A stretch of DNA of 64,000 bases from Ricordea florida (taxonomy: Eukaryota > Cnidaria > Anthozoa > Corallimorpharia > Ricordeidae). The translations under genes and the position numbers were made by a program. Positions 51,666-60,600 of this stretch are shown one piece after another. The stretch is from positions 35,470,294 to 35,534,293 of the forward strand of contig OX453275.1 in NCBI GenBank assembly GCA_949710005.1. The letters run 5' to 3'. Position 1 is the first letter of the stretch. The number at the start of each line of letters is the position of its first letter. Below the pieces are notes generated by a model, which worked only from the letters and a program-made list of their open reading frames with translations, had not been told where the DNA came from and searched no databases.

Positions 51666-54600
51666 GTACGTGTTAAAATAAGTCAAAATAAGTTGCTGTG
51701 ATAATGTGCAGGGGGTTAAACGCGACGTCATTTATTCTATGTTCAAATAGATATGTTTTACCTTGAACGATATAATTCTTTGTAGTCGAGCCTAGCAATC
51801 TCTTCATTTTAAACAAGTTTTACTCTTTGAAAGCCAAGCAAACGAACAAATTAACGATCAAATTGTCTATTTGACTTAAGATAAGTAGAAAACCGGCCTA
51901 CGATATAGCAGAGCTTTGTTTCAAGCATCAAAATGAATTTCAATTCTGTCAGCCGAGAAGCGAATTAGCGTTAACTCCACGTCTGCCGGTGAGATGGTAT
52001 GTTGCATTTCAGACTTGTTAAATAAGCGCATCATTTAGAAGAGTTTTTCCTACAGTTTTTCTTGTATTCCTTGTGTTTCTTCGACGAGCATGTGCTCTTG
52101 ATTCATTTATTTGATATGCTCGCATTTTGAACTATTATAAAAGAGGCTTGGGGGCGTTCACAAGGGATGTGGCAAGGTTTGGTCAAAGTCCCTGGTAAAG
52201 GAAATTCCTGAATCCACTAGGTAATGCGTGGGCAGGGTGAGAATGAGCTGTAGCCACTAATCCTCCGAGGAAAACAATATCTCCGTTACATTGACCTGGC
52301 TTAGATTACAGACAGCTCCGCCTTTTCGTCAAATCCAGTTTCCTTATTTCTGTTGAGTCTGAAGCAAAGAAACAAGCTTGGAGGAAATTTGACCACCCAC
52401 AAAATAGCCACTCGATCGAGGGATTCCCAACAAAGTTCGGATAGTTTACTTTTCACGGTCGAGTGAAGTTCGTTTATATCTCTCGGGCTTATAACCGTAT
52501 CCAATAACATTTTTTCTCTTGGCGTACGGATATTTTTTCCCGTCGTCTCAAGCCGGGTAGATATTTTATTACAGTACAATGTTGTGAAGTTGCACTCTGA
52601 TGCTATCAGCGACCCAGCTAGCATTTCTTCAAACTCGACCTGTGAACTTGGCGACTGTTGCCGTGTGATAGATTCATTCCTATAAAACACCATTGGGTAT
52701 GAAGCAGTGCGTTTCGGATTTTACTTGGCACACGTTCATCGCTTTTTTCGCGGAAAGGGGTATTCCAAACAATGGAGTCTGTTGGCGATTGACACTAGTA
52801 GGCATTTCTGAATTCACAAGTCCAGATTTAAGAAAACTGCGAACAGCGTGGGTTTTGTGTTGGATTTGATTGAAATTCTTAACTTCTAGTTTGGTTTAGT
52901 AAGAAAATTTTGAGTAGTTTTCAATTTAGTAGTCAACTGCGGACGGATAGATTCCTCCTAGAGTAAACCGTAGTGATGGTAAGCCTAATAACCTGTTTCA
53001 TGATGATCCTGCTCTATCTGAAACACGTATTCGTTTTTGACTAAACTTTCAGTGTCATTTATGCCCGTAAGTATTTATGAGAACAGTCTCAAACCCTGCG
53101 CAAGCTGATCTATAAATAGTGAAGCTTTGTTTCGTAATTCCCTTCTTAGCTACAGCTCGAGAATATGCCTGATTGGAATTCTAACAGTTTTTGAAGTTTT
53201 GTCTCGGTGGATTTCTTCGAGTTTTATTTCATTTCTTGGGCCATTTTTGTTATCGTTGTGCTTGTTTTTATTTGGCGTGGGCGGGGTGGAGGGCTGTGGT
53301 AGGAAAGAGTTCATTAATGACCCCATACCGTGTCTTTAATCTCAAGTACCCCCTGGATATATTTGTCCTACAATAGATATCAATAGTGTGCCACCGCCTT
53401 CAGTGACCCAGCGTTATTGTGGGTGGCCAGTATGAGATCAATTTATCACTGGAGGATAAAATGATTTATTGGCAACTAAGCAGATATGTAGCACATTTAG
53501 AGCTCATTTAGAATTTAGAGCACATTTAGAATTTGAATCATACTTGAGAACGACTTGAAAGTGGCTGGCAACTTGGGCGTGACCATGCCAGAAAAAAGCC
53601 AAAGATAATCAGGATTCCAGAGATAATAATATATCTAGAAACTATCAAGAATGAATGTGCATACTGAATTGCCAAAATGGTGCTCTTAAAACTATAAAAA
53701 ATGACTAAAATTGGATTGACTAAGGATATGGTGAAAGTCTAATTGAAAATACATCGCTAATTGAGTTAATTAAACTTGTAAAGTCTAATTGGCGAGATAA
53801 CTATAAGCTGTGATAAAACTGTTCTTAGTTCTGAAGTTCTTAAGCCAGTAGGTGAACGGTGGAGCGTGCTTAAAGGGCTAGCACGTATAGGGTCCTAAAT
53901 AGAAGGGAGTAACTTATTCAAACGTGTTCAATTTTTCTTTGTCGTTTGCGATAATGTGAATGAAAGATGAATAAAATAAGGGCGCATGAAAATTCACCAA
54001 TAACGAGCCTTTGAAAACGTGTTTTTTCACATACAGAATTTTTGGGCTAATCATGGAGAGACCTAGCTTTTTTGAACGCGCTCTATTACAGAGGTTAAGA
54101 AGACAAACTCTTTAAAGATGGAATTTTCTAGAAATCGCACGCATGCTCTAAGAAAAATATGCGAACTCCAGCGAAGCTGGAATGAAATCATAAGACCATC
54201 ATCAGTAGTGCAGAGAACCTATCCCAGACAGCTCCACAGGACTCTTTATGGAAAGGTCATTAGTTCAGCGAACATCCTGCATTCTTCAATTTTAAAGGTT
54301 TAAATGAAAACGTAATACACACTGCGTACACAGGGAAAACGTGAATAACTCGTGTTGAACTGAGTCAGATTGCGTGCTGTGTTGGACAATGGTGTTTTAC
54401 CTCGTGGTATAAATGCTCATATAGATTTCAGTAATTTATGTCACTGTCAGATATAAATAAACGGACGTTTCATAGCTGGATGACCTTGTCGAGTGTTTAC
54501 AATACCATCCCATAATATTTTGGCGGCAAATTGACGTCATCTCGAAAGAATTGCGGTTCTTTGCCAAATATTTTTGAGTAGCGTGCGACACAGGAAGGAA

Positions 54601-57600
54601 ATGGTCCTTCTGCCCTCGGACTGTGTTTATAACCTTCTTAGTAAAACTATTAAATTCCCCCAAGCTAGACTTTTCTCTGCGTGATTCCCTTTGAATTTCA
54701 CGCATCTCTAGATCCCGGTACAAGTTTAGGGTTTTCCAGTTGAATTTCGCGGGGCTGTGGAAACACGGCGTCAGATGTCTCGGTATTCGTCATTTCAGAA
54801 CAGGGTAAATAAGTCACATCTCGATGGCATTATAGAGTGTCTGTTTGCATTGAAAACATTTCACGGAAAGACGTTATTGTCTTCTCAGGTTTAAAGTACA
54901 AATGTAAGCTGTTTCAGGTCCTCAAATGGTAAGGGGCGAGTCTCAGGCCTAGCATGGAACAAGTACTGGGGCAGCTCTTAGCTCCAGGGGTTTGTTTCTC
55001 TAAAGACCTGGTAACGTATTGGGCCAATAAGCTCTTTTATAATGGCAATGGTATCTACAACGTGAATTACAATGTTGTTGGTTTTCAAGCTTAAACAGTA
55101 CAATTCTAATCTAAATTGCATGTTGAGTTGGTATGTACTTGAGGAACTACGAGACCATTCGGTAGATCACGACCTTACAATGGCGCTCCGGGCCCGCAAA
55201 GTTGTCGGGACGTGCTAAAAACGAGTCCCCAGCTTCCTTCATTTTTCCCGGCCATGCCTGGCACTCGCCCTTTACCATCTGAGGTCCTGGAACAAAGTAG
55301 TACAATTGCTTCTTATCTCTTTTATTATCATACAAAAAAGGCTCAGTTTACTTAAGCCCAGACATTGCGTGCGATGACAAAGGGAAAATTCTCAGATGGT
55401 CATGACCTTGTTGAGGACATTGAGTGGTACTTCAAACAACTGAATGCTTTGAGTTCTTGGCATGTGACAAATGGCAATGAGAGATATGTTTTTAAAATGA
55501 GCAATAACCGTAGGAAAACGTAATATGGCATAACAAATATGGTTATCTCATGAAAAAAAAAGAGACAGAAAGAAAAGAAACAAATGTTTAGGGTATTTAA
55601 CCTTAAAACATCATGACAAGTGTGATACTGTTTTGCGATACCTACTATAATTACAATATCTGAAGTTTCCCCCGCAAAATTTACATCTAGCCAAGTAAGG
55701 TGATTTGTTGCATTGATTTAGTTTTCAGCAAAAGTGGAGGTTCTTCGGAGAACCAGTGGCCAGCGGGAAAATATGGCTTACCCATGGCTAAGACTGGCTG
55801 CCCAAGTACCAACGGCTTTCAGTGGGATTCAGGTTTTATTTACCAAGACTTAGAGAACAACAATACTCAAACGACAACTTCTGCAAGCTTTCACCTCCAA
55901 GGGAAGGTGAATGGAGATGTGCTACGTCATTTCTGCATTAAGAACAACGCCTTTAACACTGTTAACAGCACCAAGTCTGATTGGCCCAATGGGCAGTACT
56001 GTATCTATAAGAAGGGGTCGGTTTGTCCCCCGTCCTTTCAGGAAGGATGGGTACTGTGGGATGATGACAATGGAGTAAACGGCAGCAATATGAACAACAA
56101 CTCTGGCGTTGTCCCGAATGGAACTTACAAATCGGACACAAAGATCTTCTTTTGCTGCCAGACCGAAGGGTCAAGTGCGACACCTATCTCGTTACCCATT
56201 GACAAGCCTTTCTATTTGATAGCTTTTAAAAAACAGTGTCAGGAGGTATGGAAGACCTTGCACACTGTAGAGTATATACGATACGATACAGAGAATGACA
56301 ACAATCATGATAACACAGGTCTTATCCATCCTTACGGTGCTCAGTTACCCAATCCCTACATCTATTACTGTTATTACCAAGGTAAGGGTGTTAAGTGCAA
56401 GCTAGACCAAAGCTAATACAAGAGTTAATCACTCATTATGATCCAGATACTAAGATCTCGCCTCTTGAATTCAGCGAAACAAAGAAATAATAGCCTTAAG
56501 CCATGAAGAAAGGTTTAAACAACACACATTATATGTTGTGCACCCTTTGGCGATCGATTGTTGACATATTTAACAGGATTGTTGGACGGGAGCTGCGACT
56601 GCCAACGGAACCAGTCCTGACCAATATCTTTTGTTTTATTGCCCCTTTCAACATTTATGATTTAACTAATTCTATAGGATCTGTTTTTAGTCACTGAAGC
56701 GCTTGGCGCGCTCACACGTCAAATTAATGGCGTAAGCGTTCGCAAAGAAATTCAAACGAAAAACGAAGGTGGACAGTAGACACAGAAAATTCAGTAACTA
56801 AAAACAAATCAGGAAAAAAAAACAACAACAACAAAAACAAAACAAAATGTAACTAAAACGCACGAGTTGAACAAAATTGCGCATTCGGCTGTCATTCACA
56901 AGTTGACTACATAAGATGACGAAGAAGTATGCGCGCCGAGCACGTGATTCGCCTCGGCAAAGAAATAAAAATGGTGCAGAGCATTTTTAATACTGGCTCC
57001 AATCTGTTTACTTTGACTAGAACTAAGATTTATTCGCCAGAAAAATTAAAGCATAAGGTGGAGTAGGAGACGTTTATTATCGTTATATATTTTTTTATAT
57101 TTAAGATATGATAAAACTGTGCGAAAGTGAATATATCAAAATCTCATATATATGTGAACTAAGGAAGGAAGATTTCATAAATGAAGGATAGTCGCAGTTG
57201 TGTGAGCAACGTAAGCAGTCAGAAAGAAAAGACCTGAAAATAGTCAGGCCTGAATGGGATTCGAACCCATGATCTTGCGATACCGGTGCAATGCTCTAAC
57301 CAACTGAGCTATCAAGCAAACTGGAGCTGATTATCTGTGAGTTCGTGAGATACTTGTGGAGGATTAAGATTTTGAGCCCGGATTAAGTTACTCGTATAAC
57401 TGCGACGACCTTTTACTTCTTAAATAAAATATTACGAATATGATATAAGGAACATTTTTAAAAAAGCTTACATTGTCCGTGATGTCTAGCTGTCAGGGAG
57501 CTTTCAAAGGCAGGCAGGACTCCCACGCTCAGGAAGACACAAGGAAAAAATATTGTTTTCCTTCTGCACTGTTGGCGCCTGGCACGTTTCATTTTGCAGT

Positions 57601-60600
57601 TCTATTTTTCATTTCCTTGTGACAAAATATCGTACGAATTTTTACTCAGCATTGTTCATTTGCGAAAATTCAAAAATTAAATTAAAAAAATATAATTTAG
57701 TTTTAACGTTTAATATCTTGCTAGTTGTAACAATTTTCTTTACTGAATCTTACGTTTTCTGACATTTTGGACAGAAAATGAACGTGTACAATGCGTGTTC
57801 GCAACAGAAAACAATATGAGAAATATTCCACCCCTGTAGAAAAAACCGACGTGTTAGATCGTTACTTTATGCCTCGGACTTTTCGCATTTGTGCTTGTTT
57901 AAAAGATAGCATAATTTTATTTAGTTTTTCTCTCTTGCTTCGCTTACATCGCTTTCGTTATTTGTAGTCAATTGTCACAGAATTAGTAATGAAAACTTCG
58001 GAGAAATATTATTTTCATTTTCGTCTTCGTAGTAATGTGCCTTGTGTTGCAAATATCAATTGACGATTTTTTTGGTGTCTTCTTTTATTGCTCTACAGCT
58101 TGCGTAAGGAACATGACTGCACTAACAGGGACATTCTCAAGTCCTGGCTACCCTAAAAACTACTACAAAGACAACACTTGGTGTGAATGGCACATAAACG
58201 TACCACAGAACTACTATATCTCTCTGACTTTCGACGATTTCCGCGTTGAACAGCGTTCTAATTGCGAAACCTCAAGTTGCAGTTGCGATTATGTTGAAGT
58301 ACGCGAGACATTCACCAATGGCAGTTCAGTAACTGGAGACAAGTATTGTATGGGGGAAAAAAAACCACAAAATGCTTTTAACTCAAGCAGTAATCAATTA
58401 ACTGTTGTTTTCCGCTCAGACGAAAATACGGGTGCTAGAGGATTTAATGCCACGTATCGCTCTTTTCCACTATCAGGTATAGAGTATACTTTTAACCGCC
58501 TTCATTATTGAAAGCTAGAAATAAGCAAGTAACTGATAGAAATACCATCCTTACAAAAATAGCTTGGGTTATTAGATTAATTTCGCCGAGGAACAAAAGT
58601 AATAATTAAAAATAAAACAAAAATAATTGGCAACGTAAATGAATAAAATTTATTTCTTTAAAGTTAGAGCTATCACAGTTGATTGCAGCCTGGTAACTGC
58701 GATCGAAAATCGTGCCGAATCCTAATTATTTCAATTCATCTTTGCAGGCTCCTCAACTGGACCGTTTTCTACGACTCCTCCCCAAAGTACAACGCCCAAA
58801 ACTAGTTCAACGGGTGACGGTTTAACCACCATCTCTACAACACCTTCAACGCTATTCCCAGCAACATCATCAGAGTCTTCCACAGATACCACCAAACTAT
58901 CTACCACAGCAACGGTGACAGGGGCATCTCCAGCGACAAATACAGGCACGCCCTCTACTCCTGTAGCGACAGCTTCCATCATGCCAAATGTCTCATCCAC
59001 AACGCCCTCCAAAACCAACGAGACAACTAGTCAGCCTCAAACCGCCACCAAGGAACAAACAGAGGCACCACCAACTGCAACCACAATAAAGTCGACTACA
59101 GGAGTAGGTTTAGAACAAACAACTACTACAAAACCGACATCAAGGGTTTCTATGGTGATAGTTGCCGTGGTAGCGTCCTTGATTCTGATCACTGGAGGAT
59201 TAGTGGTGATGTCACTTTGTTTATGGAGGAAACGGTGAGCAACTGCATTCAATATATTGTTTATTGCACATCACTAATAATACAAAATATAATGATTCTC
59301 TCACACATGACTAGGAACATCCCTTCTTCAATTTTGTTTCACGTCATGTATCCGAATGTTCTCTAAATGTCAGGATCCTAGCTTCAATAGAAAAACTTTG
59401 TCGTCATGAAGCTCATCTGGGAGTACTGGTTTCATTTTGCTTACTCTCTAAACTCCAAAAACAGAGATGACATAATATGTCGTGTCTATGCTCATGAACA
59501 TGGAAATGTATTGCAGCAATGACGCTAGAGCTATTTGCATATAGTAGGTATGAAGTTATTTTTTATGCACGCATTTTTCCTTGTGACCCACACTCTCCCT
59601 TTTACCTCCTTTCCTCCACCCCTTACCCCTGTTCTGTAGTTACCACTGTTTAGCTCCCTCGACTCTTCTAACCTACCTCCTCAAGCATTACCCGTGTTCC
59701 CTGTGTCATACCCCTCACCCTTTATCTCACATCCCTTACACCCACAACAGACCTGCTGTCATACCCCTCACCCTTTATCTCACATCCCTTACACCCACAA
59801 CAGACCTGCTGTCATACCCCTCACCCTTTATCTCACATCCCTTACACCCACAACAGACCTGCTGTCATACCCCTCACCCTTTATCTCACATCCCTTACAC
59901 CCACAACAGACCTGCTGTCATACCCCTCACCCTTTATCTCACATCCCTTACACCCACAACAGACCTGCTGTCATACCCCTCACCCTTTATCTCACATCCC
60001 TTACACCCAGAACAGACCTGCTGTCAGTGATAATAATGATGATTTGTATTGCGCACTTTTTCATATGGATATGTTCAGAGGTTTTTCACATGAATTCTTC
60101 TATTAATTAATTACAATCAATACTTGAGCGCTTAAAGAATGGAAAGGGGAGATGGAAGGATGAGTTCTGGTTACATTGGCTGGAAACGTAAACAGTTATT
60201 TCTTATACAGGCCTTTTAAAAGAGGTACAATGAAAGACAGACTGAGGGTAAACTTTACAGCTACCCCAGAAAAAACGACTGGGTTTTCCAACGTCACTTT
60301 TGAGCTATACGGAGAAAGGTGAGGCTCAAACGTCATTTAGCGAGATCTCATAAAATAGCACCCAAGGGAAACAATACAGTGAAATTATTCATGAAAAATG
60401 AGATCCCATGAGATAGCACCCAAAGCAAACAATACAGTGAAATTATTCATGAAAAATGAGATCTCATAAGATAGCACCCAAAGCAAACAAGAGACTGAAA
60501 TTTTCGTGAAAAAGGAGATCTCATGAGATAGCAACCAAAGCAAACAAGACACTGAAATTTTCGTGAAAAAGGAGATCTCATGAGATAGCACCCAAACCAA

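Noticed and set aside
52301-52693. 130-codon minus-strand frame in gene C intron 1
   Set aside because: It reads somewhat protein-like but matches no family I know, has no supporting splice sites and is antisense to gene C. Not strong enough to list as a gene.
54118-54723. Small frames on both strands (61 and 95 codons)
   Set aside because: No domain, no splice evidence and no repeat boundary.
55728-55729. TTTTCAG as acceptor of the gene C ApeC exon
   Set aside because: Better-looking polypyrimidine tract, but with the phase-1 first exon it would put the ApeC frame out of register. The AG at 55720-55721 keeps frame.
58731-59252. Val-rich minus-strand frames
   Set aside because: Complement of the Thr-rich stalk exon of gene C.
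59694-60110. 138-codon Pro/Thr/His-rich plus-strand frame
   Set aside because: Arises from the 53-bp array being open in all phases; it lies in an intron between two good exons.
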